A stretch of DNA of 33,623 nt from Spraguea lophii (Eukaryota; Microsporidia; Spragueidae). Of the stretch, positions 1 through 10,149 are shown one piece after another. The position numbers and the translations under genes were made by a program. Position 1 is the stretch's first letter, and every line of letters begins with the position of its first letter. The stretch is from the NCBI GenBank assembly GCA_001887945.1, contig LDOQ01000180.1:1-33623 (forward strand), given 5' to 3'. A model generated the notes under the pieces. The model was not told the DNA's origin and made no database searches. It worked only from the letters and a program-made list of their open reading frames with translations.

Positions 1-237
1 TCAATACAGGGATTGCAACTACATCAGCTAAACACTACTTTAATCTAGTAGCGGGGCCGTCATACAAGGCACAGCTATGCTGCGCTATCGAAACCTCACC
101 CACTCAACAACCTTTTTCTTCTCTTCTGCATTTATTATTATTATTTTTTTTTTGAAAATTTTTTCTGGATGAGGGATTCGAACCCGCCAGGCTTGGGGTT
201 TGGTTACCACCCCACGACCACTGGGCCAGGCGGGACT
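1..237 (-). repeat. SINE-like repeat, copy 1 (cut by window edge), with tRNA-like head
   Basis: Read on the minus strand, this copy starts with a tRNA-like head (about 237 to 165) carrying an A-box TGGCCCAGTGG (228-218) and a B-box GGTTCGAATCC (184-174). These are the internal RNA polymerase III promoter elements. An A-rich linker and a body follow, running off the left edge. The body (about 1-140) is nearly identical to the reverse complement of 18110-18250, with only a few mismatches, so the family moved recently. The head has no paired acceptor stem, so it is tRNA-derived rather than a working tRNA. Alternatively it is a tRNA pseudogene beside an unrelated repeat, but the same head-body junction recurs at 5395. 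Confidence 0.6.
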
Positions 238-439
238 AAGATGTGTTTATTAATAAATTAAACCGACAAGTAATATAATATTCGAAAAATTACCACATCT
301 GTAATATCGGAAAAAGCTTAAATAAAAGATAAAGTTATATAACAAGAAATTTGTGGAGTAAAGGACCTAGAGAACTATATTCAGTATATATTAAAGGTCT
401 ATATAAACAAAATTATATGAGATACATAATGATAACCAT

Positions 440-1085
440 TATTTTACATACTTGCCATAATTGATAATCATTCTAGATTCGCTGAAATAAGTTTATTTTG
501 TAATAGATACAAACGGTTTAATCAAAAATATACAAAAACTAATTAAAACGATGGGAAAACCAGAGAGACTAATTTCTGACTAGGGTCGTCAATTTGTTTC
601 TCAAACGTTTGAAAAATTTCTTGATGATCAGCACATACAACATCATCTAACTACTCCACATAATCTACAAGGAAATAGGAGAGATGCTCAGAATAACAGA
701 AATAAAACCATTCAAAAGTTAAAGGAAAATCATGTAATTGATAAATTATACCGTAAACAGAACAACAAAACATTCCCCTATGGAACTTCAATATAACATT
801 GGTTTATTTACAAACCTTACGAACACAACCCTCCCCTACAAAAATAATACCACAACTCATAAAAGGAAGCAAAAAGAATCAAAAAAGGATGAATAAAGCC
901 AGAATTAAAAAAGAATAGAGCGAAGGAAATTTGGTATACGTAAAAAACCACTCTCAAAATAAAATAGAGCCTATTTGGAGGGCCCCTTCATAATTAATAA
1001 TAATAAAATAATTATGCGCCTGTAGGGAGATACGACTGAGAAGAAGTATAACATAAGCAACATAAACCGTATCAAGAGAGGGAAG
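440..1085 (+). pseudogene. Ty3/gypsy-type integrase remnant
   Basis: Broken reading frames match a retrotransposon integrase. At 451-490 the frame reads LAIIDNHSRFAEI, the region of the first catalytic Asp (463-465). At about 560-690 another frame reads PERLISD, then a TAG stop (581-583), then GRQFVSQTFEKFL and a TTPHNLQGN segment; the Asp of ISD (578-580) is the second catalytic residue. The third catalytic position (Glu) is not preserved. At about 910-990 a further piece reads LVYVKNHSQNKIEPIWRGPF, typical of the integrase C-terminal domain, and weak similarity continues to about 1085. Frameshifts, stops and a shortened Asp-Asp spacing make this dead. No LTRs were recognised. Confidence 0.7.
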
Positions 1086-1277
1086 CTTGGAATATTTAAA
1101 AATCTTCTACATCTTTTATTTTTTCTAAAAAAAATAAAACTCCTCGAAAAAAATCGATTCATTTTCGAATCAAAGGTCAAATATAAATACAACCAAAAAT
1201 CATAAAGAGGGTCGCATAAAGAGTATACAGGGCAAAGGGAATCATTCAAATAAAACTAACTTATTTAAAACGTTATC

Positions 1278-1600
1278 TATTTTTACCAAATACATTGCTT
1301 CTGAAACTTTGTCAAAGGATTACGGCAGTATTATCCCTAAAGAGTTTCATAACGATACTAGTTTTGAATTTAAGAACAAGAAGTTGCATTCCCGTATCAA
1401 AAATTTAATGTAAGATATGTGTTTGGTGTTCCTAATCATCCATAAACATAAAGTCATATTGGACGATTTAATAAATTTTAAAAATATGTTTTTCGATAAT
1501 TTATACAAATGGAACGATGAAATAATTAGGTAATTAGATATGTTTAATAGAACGACACAGAATATAACATTAAGACATAAAGGAACTAGTAAATAACCAA
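1278..1600 (+). pseudogene. Unidentified decayed coding stretch
   Basis: Two consecutive open stretches are separated by stops. The first ends at a TAA near 1412 and includes the segment SKDYGSIIPKEFHND. The second reads through DDLINFKNMFFDNLYKWND. Residue composition looks coding-like, but I recognise no family. It lies just downstream of the Ty3/gypsy integrase remnant and could be the 3' part of that element or an unrelated broken gene. Confidence 0.25.
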
Positions 1601-2220
1601 TAAAATTGTTCTCGGTACACCTTAGTATAATCCAGGTGAGGATATTTTTCGTGATGACATTAATCTTTCAACTTAACCTTTATAATATCGAATTTTAAGA
1701 AATAAACGATTATAGAAGAGAATATCAATAGGAATATAATAAGTAGGTTGTGTGATATAACGTCTAAATTAAATCGATTTAATAAGGATAGTAATAAGTA
1801 AAATTATTCATTAATTTTAAATCATTATTATTATGATTATATTCTTATATACTTCTCTATTTTTTAAAATAACTATTTTAATAATATAATGAATTTAATT
1901 CCATATCAGGTCTATCAAAAACCCGGTAAAATATCACTATTTTTAATAAAATGTTGTCATTAGGTATGGAATCTTATTAAAACAAATATGTAATCGATAT
2001 ACAAGGGTTTTCATAAATACAGATGTAAATTTCATAAATATAAAGGAAAATTATTATTGGATATAAATTTTTTTTAATGGGATATTTTTACCCGTTCTTA
2101 ACAGTCTGTAAATTCATAGATGCGGCTTTTAAAAAACCGGACTTTTAAAATCATATATAATTTGTGATTTCTGTTACCAAAATATGTTTAATGTAAAAAT
2201 GAAATAAAATTATACAGGAA
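1600..2220. other. AT-rich spacer, no gene recognised
   Basis: There is no long reading frame, RNA signature or clear repeat here. Part of 1960-2220 might be the badly decayed N-terminal half of the Merlin remnant that follows, but no zinc-ribbon or catalytic motif could be assigned. Confidence 0.4.
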
Positions 2221-2224
2221 AAGA

Positions 2225-2450
2225 TATTTATGGAACACGAAATTGTTAACTATAAAAGAAATTTTGTTTATTCAGAAACCGGTATCAATACATAATCTAT
2301 AGAATCGTATTGGAAGAAACAAAAAAAAGGATTAAAAATAAAATGGGGATTAAAAAAAATTATTGAAATATATATTAAAGAATGGGTGTTTAGTGATAAT
2401 ACTATAGAAAGGATATTGATAAATTATTTGGAATATTTGATATGAAAATA
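2225..2450 (+). pseudogene. Merlin (IS1016/ISXO2-type) transposase C-terminal remnant
   Basis: The frame starting ATGGAACACG at 2230 gives IVNYKRNFVYSETGINT, a stop, then SIESYWKKQKKGLK and KWGLKK. This matches the end of ISXO2/Merlin transposases, which carry a 'NHS..FVDP.TG.HTQ.IES.W...KK' pattern. One in-frame TAA interrupts it. The catalytic centre upstream is missing or unrecognisable. Assignment rests on this short C-terminal signature and on six better-preserved relatives in the window. Confidence 0.5.
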
Positions 2451-2639
2451 ATGATAATTAAATTTTATTACTAAAAATTCATCTGACCTTTTTTCTGGGA
2501 GCAGTAATTGTATAAATGTATTTTTGAGTGCAGTAAATGTACAAGATCCAAATTTTTTTTTAAAAAATAATAAAACAACAATAACAAACGTAAAAACAGT
2601 ATATCTATGATGGAATATTAATTAAACTTAATGATTTAT

Positions 2640-3532
2640 TTCGGGAGAGCGAAAATCGATTACGAATTTATGACCTTGGCTGAATTAATAAAAGATGTTG
2701 TTTATAAAGTATTAGGGTTTTATTAAATAATCTAAACGTTTCCTTTAGTGATTAATCTAAAAAAGACGAAAAACCGATAAACAAAAATTGAGAATGTTAG
2801 CCGTAAATATTTGCACAGATAATGCTCCCACACAAAAATGTGTATTATTAAATTAGACGATGAATGGAGGAGGGTTGTTTTTCATCTTAAACAGGATGAG
2901 TAAATCATATGGGTTCATAAGAAAAAAGAATAAAAAAGAGATTACTATTATTATCTCAGAAGAACACAAAGAGTCTGTAGACCGTTGTTATTGTTATGTG
3001 TTACTTGGGTGCACAAACAAAACACCACTGTTTCTTAATAAACCAGGTTTTAATATCTAACTAATATCTCATATAATTATAATCCTATTAATTACCATGT
3101 TGTAACACATCATGCTACATTTAAAAGTCAAAAAATTTCATTATGCACAGTTTCTTATAATATAGGATTATAAAACATAATTTGATTGAGGATGCATATA
3201 ACATAGAATTATTTGGGTATTTTCTTTCGTGAAACAACAACGAATCGATATGCACACCATAATTTTGTTTTAATATTAAACAATATCGCATTTCATAAAC
3301 CTAATACGATTTTAACGTTTCCGGATAACCATAATATAAAATATTTTTTTTTGTATTTATTTTCCAGAACTCAATCCAATAAAGAATGTTTTAATGTGTT
3401 GAAAAATGGAGTAGAAAATATAAGATCAAAAGGCGATTAATAGAAGCATGCTTAAAGCAAATATTTTAAATACAATAAATGAATTTAATAACAGAGGTCT
3501 GAATTTCTTTAGAGATTTTTATAGTAATACGT
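2640..3532 (+). pseudogene. Tc1/mariner (IS630-like) transposase pseudogene
   Basis: This is a DDE-superfamily transposase in broken frames. The 3040-3058 region reads FLNKPGFNI where active members have a DE.GFN motif, so the first Asp is lost. At 3263-3420 the frame reads FVLILNNIAFHK, with Asn replacing the second catalytic Asp, then NHNIKYFFL. A one-base frame change splits the 'SPxLNPIE' box: FPELNPIKNVL is in one frame and ECFNVLKNGVE in another. A C-terminal segment reads NTINEFNNRGLNFF before a stop near 3532. An N-terminal piece may start near 2660 (MTLAELIKDVVYKVLGF). Loss of catalytic residues and frameshifts show it is inactive. Confidence 0.65.
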
Positions 3533-3539
3533 GAGCGAA

Positions 3540-5030
3540 GATATAATTATTGCAATAGATTTTTATAATAAATTTAAATTTAAAACAATTAAATATTATT
3601 TTTTTTTACTTTTTTATAAGTATATATTTAAATATTTTCCATTGTACTTATGATACTTGTTCATATGTTTATGAAAACTCCTATAAAAATTATTTAACGT
3701 AATACGCTTTTTATTTTATTTTTAATTCAGTAAAATACAAGGTGACTTAATTCTATACTGTAATTAAAAATTAATAACCAAATAAATTGATATATAAAAT
3801 ATCACTCAAACATACCAACCATCCAAATATTGTTTTGTTTGTGACAAAAATTTTAGATAAAAAAAATCGATGAATATAGATTACAACAAATTTTTAATTA
3901 GAAAATTGAATTTTCGTTTATCGATTTTAAAAAATGAAAAAATATAAAAACTTAGAGGAGCCTGTTCTTTAAAGTGCAATCTTAACATTTATGTCTGGAA
4001 TTTCTCTGATACTAATGGATTTTTAAAGACAGTTTTCGGTGAAATGTACCTTAAAAGATCCCCATCAACGATGAAAAGTGTTAGAGGAAGTTGTTGTGTT
4101 TGTTATAAAACCCGTAATAAAAAACAAATTATATTTAAAAAACAGTCTATTTTATGGTTTTAAATGATCTTTCAACATTGTTATTTTAAAAAAATATAAA
4201 ATTAATGATTTATACGAACAATTAAGGAATTTAAATTCAAAGGAATAGATGTATAGAAAAACATATTTAAATAAACGCGAATTTAAATTCGAATGAAAAT
4301 ACAACGAGGATATAAAAATCGACAAAATTGGTGTATAGGAAATATATATATGGAACACCAAATATATTTTTTTGTATAAAACATAGATCCGTTATAAAGT
4401 GGAGAGGGAAAAAGACGCCACAACAATCATTGGTAGTTAGAATGCTATAATTTCCTTGAGAATGACAATTATATTCATAAAAAAATAAAATCATTCAGAA
4501 AATTTTGGTAATCCTAATAACATAAATTTTGTATTCAGAACATTAAGAACAGATGGAAATCCCTTAAAAATATCTAAAAGAATATAGTTCTAATATTTAG
4601 CAAGACTTTAAATTTAATATACAAAATCTATTTTTTACAAAACATAATGCTAATTTAATAAATTCCCGGGTTTATTTAAAGCTAAAATCGGCCATCTTTT
4701 TTAAATTATCTCTTTTCTACATAAATTTTTTAATAGGAACATCTAGAAAAATTTTACTTTAAATTCAAACGAAAAAGTATTTTATACGAACATAATTTCC
4801 ACAAAATTAAAATTGTGGTTTCCTAATATTATGTAATCACTTCCAAAACACCTTGTTTAAATTTTAATTTTCTGTTTTTATATAATCTTTTAATCATTAA
4901 TAATTTGCTTATATTGTTTGTGTGCTTATTTCTCTATTTCTTAATCCTAAAAGTGCTTGAACGATATATTTTCTAACGATTATAAATTAGGTTTTGAAAT
5001 GCTTTAAATCTATTTTTTATTTATAAAAAT
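3540..5030. other. AT-rich spacer, no gene recognised
   Basis: About 1.5 kb with only short reading frames that lack family motifs and have low-complexity composition. I see no tRNA, rRNA or clear repeat. It may hold transposon debris too decayed to classify. Confidence 0.4.
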
Positions 5031-5034
5031 TTCT

Positions 5035-5463
5035 TGATTGGTTAAGACTTATTATACCCGGTATTGTTAGTTCCATAAAACATGAATAACTTGTAATAAC
5101 GTGTTTCACTATATACCATGTATTTATTTCTATATTGCCATATATATTAGGATGTTGGAATATTACGTATCATATCCTTTAACAACCTTGCTGTGATTCT
5201 GATCTCTTTCTTGGTATAATATTGATTGAACAACTAATCGATATAGAAATTGTAACCCCATCTAGACATTACTTTAATCCAATAGCGACCATCATATTTG
5301 CAATAACCAAAATTATGTTATCAAACCCTCACCCACTCAACAACCAATCACTTCTCTTATGCTTATTTTATTATATTAAAAAAAAACTCTTCTGGATGAG
5401 AATCCGAATCCGCCAGGTTTGGGAATTGGGTTGCCGTCTAACAATCAGTAAGTTGGCCCGACT
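5035..5463 (-). repeat. SINE-like repeat, copy 2, old but near full length
   Basis: On the minus strand, the head (5463 to about 5395) resembles the copy 1 head base for base in many places but has lost a clean A-box and B-box. The body (about 5390 to 5050) aligns end to end with 18100-18430, for example the shared ACTTTAATC and CACCCACTCAACAACC strings at 5271-5350. It carries many C-to-T-like changes. This copy shows that head and body form one unit of about 430 bp. Its head end sits directly beside the 3' end and T-run of tRNA-Lys. Confidence 0.6.
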
Positions 5464-5464
5464 T

Positions 5465-5471
5465 AAAAAAA
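5465..5471 (-). terminator. RNA polymerase III T-run terminator of tRNA-Lys
   Basis: Seven A on the plus strand give a run of seven T on the tRNA strand, starting two bases after the tRNA 3' end. This is the standard signal for RNA polymerase III release. Confidence 0.75.
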
Positions 5472-5472
5472 T

Positions 5473-5545
5473 CGCCTCGTGGGGGACTCGAACCCCCGAC
5501 ATTTCGGTTAAAAGCCGAACGCTCTACCGACTGAGCTAACGAGGC
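5473..5545 (-). tRNA. tRNA-Lys (anticodon UUU)
   Basis: A full cloverleaf can be drawn: acceptor GCCTCGT/ACGAGGC (7 bp), D-arm GCTC/GAGC, anticodon stem TTCGG/CCGAA with loop CTTTTAA (anticodon TTT), a 5-base variable region, and T-arm GGGGG/CCCCC with loop TTCGAGT. All stems are perfectly paired. The length is 72 nt plus a discriminator base G. No intron is present. The internal A-box and B-box are intact and a T7 terminator follows, so it should be functional. Confidence 0.96.
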
Positions 5546-5549
5546 TCTG

Positions 5550-7335
5550 TGATTTCATAAAAACAGCAATATATTCTTTTATAAAAAACTAAGTAAATAC
5601 TCAAAACATACCACACCCTCACATGATATAAAGGGTTATAATTTTTTAAACCAATAATAAATACAATCTAATCTATTTTGTTATAAAAACAGACAATCAA
5701 GTATTTTAAATATAAAAAATCTTCTAAAAATAAATATTTTTTAATTATATTTTTATGATAAAATTATATTGTTAATTTGTCGACTTATTATTTTATTAAA
5801 ATTTCATTCAAAGTTCTTTCCGAACAAGTTTGAAAGGACAAATTAAGATCATCCTATATTTTATTGTGAAGGATTTTTAGTGTGTATAAATAAATTCTTG
5901 TCATGCTCTATTATTAATGTATTGGATCAAAAAAATATTATGGACCTGACAATCAATATTTCTTTGTTTTAAAGCTTTGGGGATTTTGATGAAAATGTTT
6001 TTTTGACTTTTCTTTATAAGAATTATTCTATATATACAAAGTTTGTTTTTTCTATTCAAGTCTTGTTAATCAAAATTTTAAAGATAATCCACAAAGTTAC
6101 GACTTTTTGAGTGCTTTTTTGCAATTTTTTTGAGTTACAAAATTTTTATTATGATTTATTATTCAGTGAGTACGTCCTATTTGGGGAGTTTTTATACGAT
6201 TTCCAACATTTATATATTATTATAATCTATTTATGTGTATTTTTTTTGTAATCTGTATCTAAGTAATTCTTTTCTACCAAATGTCTTTTAAAAAATATAT
6301 TTCGACGAATTTTTCCAGTATTCATTCGTTTTTAATATTATTCCTTATTGTATTTCTTTTTATTTAGAACAATTTCATCTATTTTTCGATTTTTTGCCAG
6401 TTTTTAAAACACAAACTGTTTGTAAAAAATTTATAAATTTGATTATTACATGTTTATAAAGTTCGTTATTTATAACTATGCCATTTATGGTTGTGTTTCT
6501 AGGTCATTCAAAGGGGATTATCCGACATTTCTGAGAGGTGATTTAATACTACTGGAAAATGCTTTTTAATGAATAGATATATTGTGTAAGCGGTATTTGT
6601 TAATCATATATACAGATAAACTTTTTTTTATTTTTTATATATTAAATTTTATGATCTTTTTGTATTGCCTTCACATGTTTATTTAAAAAACCCAGAGTAT
6701 TCTACTAAAAATGACCATTGTTGTGAGCAACATTAATTCAATACGTAATTTGGTAAATAAATAATGGTTTCTGTAAGTGAGTAATACGTTTGTAGAAGAA
6801 AATAAATGTTTGTTGAATACCATAATATTTTATTAGGAATTCAAAGTTTAAATACCTTCAATGTTTAGAAGAAAGTTTTCACTTTTAGTTTCTAGAAACT
6901 GTCAAAATATCTTAACAAGAAATATATTTTCTTATACGCCAATTGAAAATATAATAAATAATTTAGGATATCAATTATATAACTTGATTAGGATATGTAA
7001 GATTCTATAATATTTTATTATATTGGCTGAATGATACCATAATGGCAACGGAAAATTGAAAGTATCTTCAAGAAAAGCATTATAAGCTTGTATTTTTTGA
7101 TATTTAAGTTCTGATGGTACCGAGTCTGCTGGTTCAATTTATTATTAAACATAATAATTCTAATTTTATGTGATATATAATATTATTTTAAGATACCTTT
7201 TTAATGTTACACTGGAAATGGCTGGAAATCGAACATATTATTAGAGATTGTATTCCTTAAATAAATATACCTAATACCCCTTGAAGGAATTCGGAGATTT
7301 AAAAATATGTTTAATAAGAAAATCTTTTGTTTTTT
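5550..7335. other. AT-rich spacer, no gene recognised
   Basis: About 1.8 kb without a credible coding frame or RNA. The only oddity is a 17-bp string at 6476-6492 that recurs exactly at 23731-23747, in both cases upstream of a Merlin remnant. Confidence 0.4.
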
Positions 7336-7339
7336 CCAA

Positions 7340-8365
7340 TCAATAGGAATATGGGTATCGTGGACATAATAAGATACTGACGACTTACGCATGTAAACGA
7401 TATTTCATTTAGGTTTCGCCGTAAGTTTGGGGATTGATTAATAAGATTCAGCTATAATATTTTAACGATACTATATTTTATAATATGAAGTTACAATATG
7501 GTGAAGTCTTGAAATATTTTATCGGTTTAGTTATAAAAGGACAGTAATTGACAGCACAGAAATTTGTGATCGGATCAGTGAGATTGTTGCGAACTTTTAT
7601 AAGCTGTTTATATATAGACTACATATTTCCTTAAAAATACATGTGAAACATTGGTAGATATGTAATAACAATTCGTTTCGACGGAATCTCAATGGTCATA
7701 AGATACGATAATATCGGAAACATTAAACCATTAAACATTGTTTGGCTTGTTGGTGTGTGTATTTTCAGAGCAGAAAATGCATCTGTCGTTTGATATCTAT
7801 GTCAAGAATGAATTTGTTCGAGTTTTTAAAAGAATCTATCTTACCGAACCTCATAATAAATACCGATTGCCATAGACCATATCTAATGGTATCTCTTTAA
7901 GATATACTCACTTTAGAATTAATTATTCAAGAAAACTGGTGTCAAGAATAGGAATATGTACCAATCGTATTGGGGTATTTTAGACATACTTAAAATATTA
8001 AATCCTGGAACCGAGGTCCTCGAGGCATGGTCGCTCTATGTGAGTGGTAACCTCAGAAGGGGACTTTTTAAAGGGTGCAAGGCCATCAATATCCCGACCT
8101 CGGGATCCCTGACACTTATTACCGTGGAGTGTAATAGTCGCAAGACCCTAGTAATAGGTGTGTGAAAAGTTTTCTCCTCCTCTGGTGGAAAACAAAAAAA
8201 AATTAAAAGACTAAAAAGAAAATATGATTCCAATCGATTCAGAAGGAATATTTAAATATGTTTTTATCGGAATTTTATTTTAGATATACTTATGGTAGAT
8301 AGTAAAGAATACTAACAATGTTGAAATTTTTATATGTTCTGAAATATATTAAGAATGAGATTTAT
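7340..8365 (+). pseudogene. Merlin transposase pseudogene interrupted by an insertion
   Basis: This copy aligns along its length with the reverse complement of 19510-20430. Shared pieces in broken frames include YRFSYKRTVIDS (near 7525), IRFDGISMVIRYDNIGNIK (near 7676, around the first catalytic Asp) and NIVWLVGV. The HTDCHRPYL-like second-Asp region lies near 7860, and THFRIN near 7910. The match stops at 8002, resumes at 8202 (AAAATATGATTCC...) and ends near 8365. Many stops and frameshifts make it dead. The 8003-8201 gap in the match is a separate insertion. Confidence 0.65.
8003..8201 (+). mobile_element. GC-rich hairpin-rich insert with A-rich tail (retroposon-like)
   Basis: This roughly 200-bp block is far richer in G+C than its surroundings and splits the Merlin pseudogene. 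It ends in an A-rich tail (8189-8202), and ATTAAA flanks both sides (7997-8002 and 8202-8207), a possible short target duplication. It contains several perfect short hairpins: CGAG-GTC-CTCG, CCCG-ACCT-CGGG, ACACT...AGTGT, CCTA-GTAA-TAGG, and GTTTTC...GAAAAC just before the tail. A structured RNA copied into DNA is the simplest reading. I could not match it to tRNA, 5S, U-snRNA, SRP or RNase P RNA, and no clear A-box/B-box pair is visible. Confidence 0.55.
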
Positions 8366-8369
8366 TTTA

Positions 8370-9755
8370 TCTTCTTTTTCATTGCCAGTCACAGTATCAT
8401 CAACCTTTTTGTGTTGTATGTATCAAACGATTGATGCATGCGATAAACACAGTATAAGATATTACTCTTTATATAAAATAAATTTTTATTATTAGGAGAT
8501 TGAAATTACTTAAATAATACAATATAATTTATATATATTTTTTCTTAATTTTTTATATGTAAAAATATAACCGAAAGCAAAAAGAATTTGATATATTTGT
8601 TTCAACAAGATTAAAAAAACTCTGTTATTAAAATTAAATTAAAAAATAAAGCGCATACAGCCGCGTTGATTAACAGTTATTTTAAAAGTTATTTTCCGAA
8701 GTTTTTAAAAAATCGTATATTTTAAGAATATCGTTAAAAATTTTATCTGCTGTTAAGAAGCTGATGTTTTAAAAAAAGAATATAATTAAGTTTAATCCCT
8801 CCAACATTTTTTAAAGCCATGTGAATTTTTATCTGTTTAATTCCAATATTTTTTTAGTTCCTTTGTTAATAGTTTGTTTATAAAAATTCGATATTGGATT
8901 TTTAATTTCGATTTTGTTATTAATAATTTAATGCCACGTTTCGGTCTCGTTTGTAGATTTTTATTCGTAATCTATACAATACTTTCGTTTATTGATCTAT
9001 TTCTACAATAAAAAATAGTTTAATATGTATATGTTCCGAATACTCAATAAATTTATTTGAGTTTGTTATGTTTAATTTTATTATTTTTTCTTCTAATTTT
9101 TTTTAAAAAAGCCATATATTCTCTTTATTGGAAAAAAGGAAATGTGATTATTTGTTTGATTAATTTTTTAAATATGCCATCTTATTTATATAATGCAATT
9201 AACCCCTCGTTTTGAACTCGATTAAAATAAAGAATACAAAGCGGAAAAATTATAATCATAATTTTGAATTTATAAATGCCTTATTAACACATTAGTGAGT
9301 GCCTTTTAAAACCCCGGAATAACCATATCCGGATTGATTGTTGCGATTTCTTTAAACATTTTTAAAACATTTACATACATTTTATCTAATTTATTTTTTA
9401 TTATTATATATACTAATAAGTATGTTTTATTTAAAAACTGTATATATTGACAATAGTTAACTGAATTTCATTAGGTAATATTTAAATGTCCCATCAGTTC
9501 ATAAATATTTTGTGTTGGAATTGAACAATTAAGATAATGTGATTGGGTTATAATGATTTTCTGTGGTCAGGAACATATAATGATTATTGTTGTGTATAAA
9601 ACATAGTTCGTCTCGGTGTGAGTATATGAGAATGGGTTATTTAATGCCGTGCGCATGATGCGAGAAGCATGCAATGGATGCGACTGTGTTTGAATTTTCA
9701 TGCGACCAAATATTTTATTATTCAATAAAATTGTTTGTAAAAATTTTATTTATTT
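8370..9755. other. AT-rich spacer, no gene recognised
   Basis: There is no credible reading frame. A somewhat GC-richer patch at 9610-9710 (GCCGTGCGCATGATGCGAG region) stands out, but I find no fold or family for it. Confidence 0.35.
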
Positions 9756-9759
9756 TATA

Positions 9760-10140
9760 TATATCATCCTCATAAAAACCATTTAATTTTTCCTTTTGTT
9801 TTAAATGGTAATGCTCGTTGTCGAATAATATATTTTTCCATACACTTTTTAATGTTTTCTTTGAATTTTAAATAATTTTCATTTGCTAAGTGTTTTAATT
9901 TGTTTACATCAGGATGTTTAAAATCTTCATATAATTTTATAACCTCTAGTTTTATTATTTCTATTGATTCGTCGGGTATAACTCTAAGTGATTACTTATT
10001 GTTTATAAGGCATAATGTATTTTTAATATATCTGAAATATTTGGCCTTTTTTTTAATTAGTATTTGGTATTTTTCATTATCATTTTGATCTTTTTTATTT
10101 TTAAATATTATAAAATAATGTTCAACTCATTTTCGTTTTT
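9760..10140 (-). pseudogene. Ty3/gypsy integrase zinc-finger region remnant
   Basis: On the minus strand one frame reads KYQILIKKKAKYFRYIKNTL (about 10075 to 10015). It is followed in another frame by KLYEDFKHPDVNKLKHLANE and KENIKKCMEKYIIRQRA. This is the pattern of the H2C2 zinc-binding domain between RNase H and integrase core in Ty3/gypsy polyproteins (H..H...C..C), with the last Cys replaced by Arg. It is decayed by stops and frame changes. No integrase catalytic core is visible beyond 9760. Confidence 0.5.
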
Positions 10141-10149
10141 TGTTCCCTC

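Noticed and set aside
165..237. Functional tRNA gene on the minus strand
   Set aside because: A and B boxes are good, but there is no paired 7-bp acceptor stem and the anticodon arm has an oversized loop. The same segment recurs, decayed, at 5395-5463.
971..1249. 92-codon minus-strand frame
   Set aside because: It overlaps the plus-strand integrase C-terminal remnant, is Leu/Phe/Ser-rich as expected from antisense of AT-rich DNA, and has no family motif.
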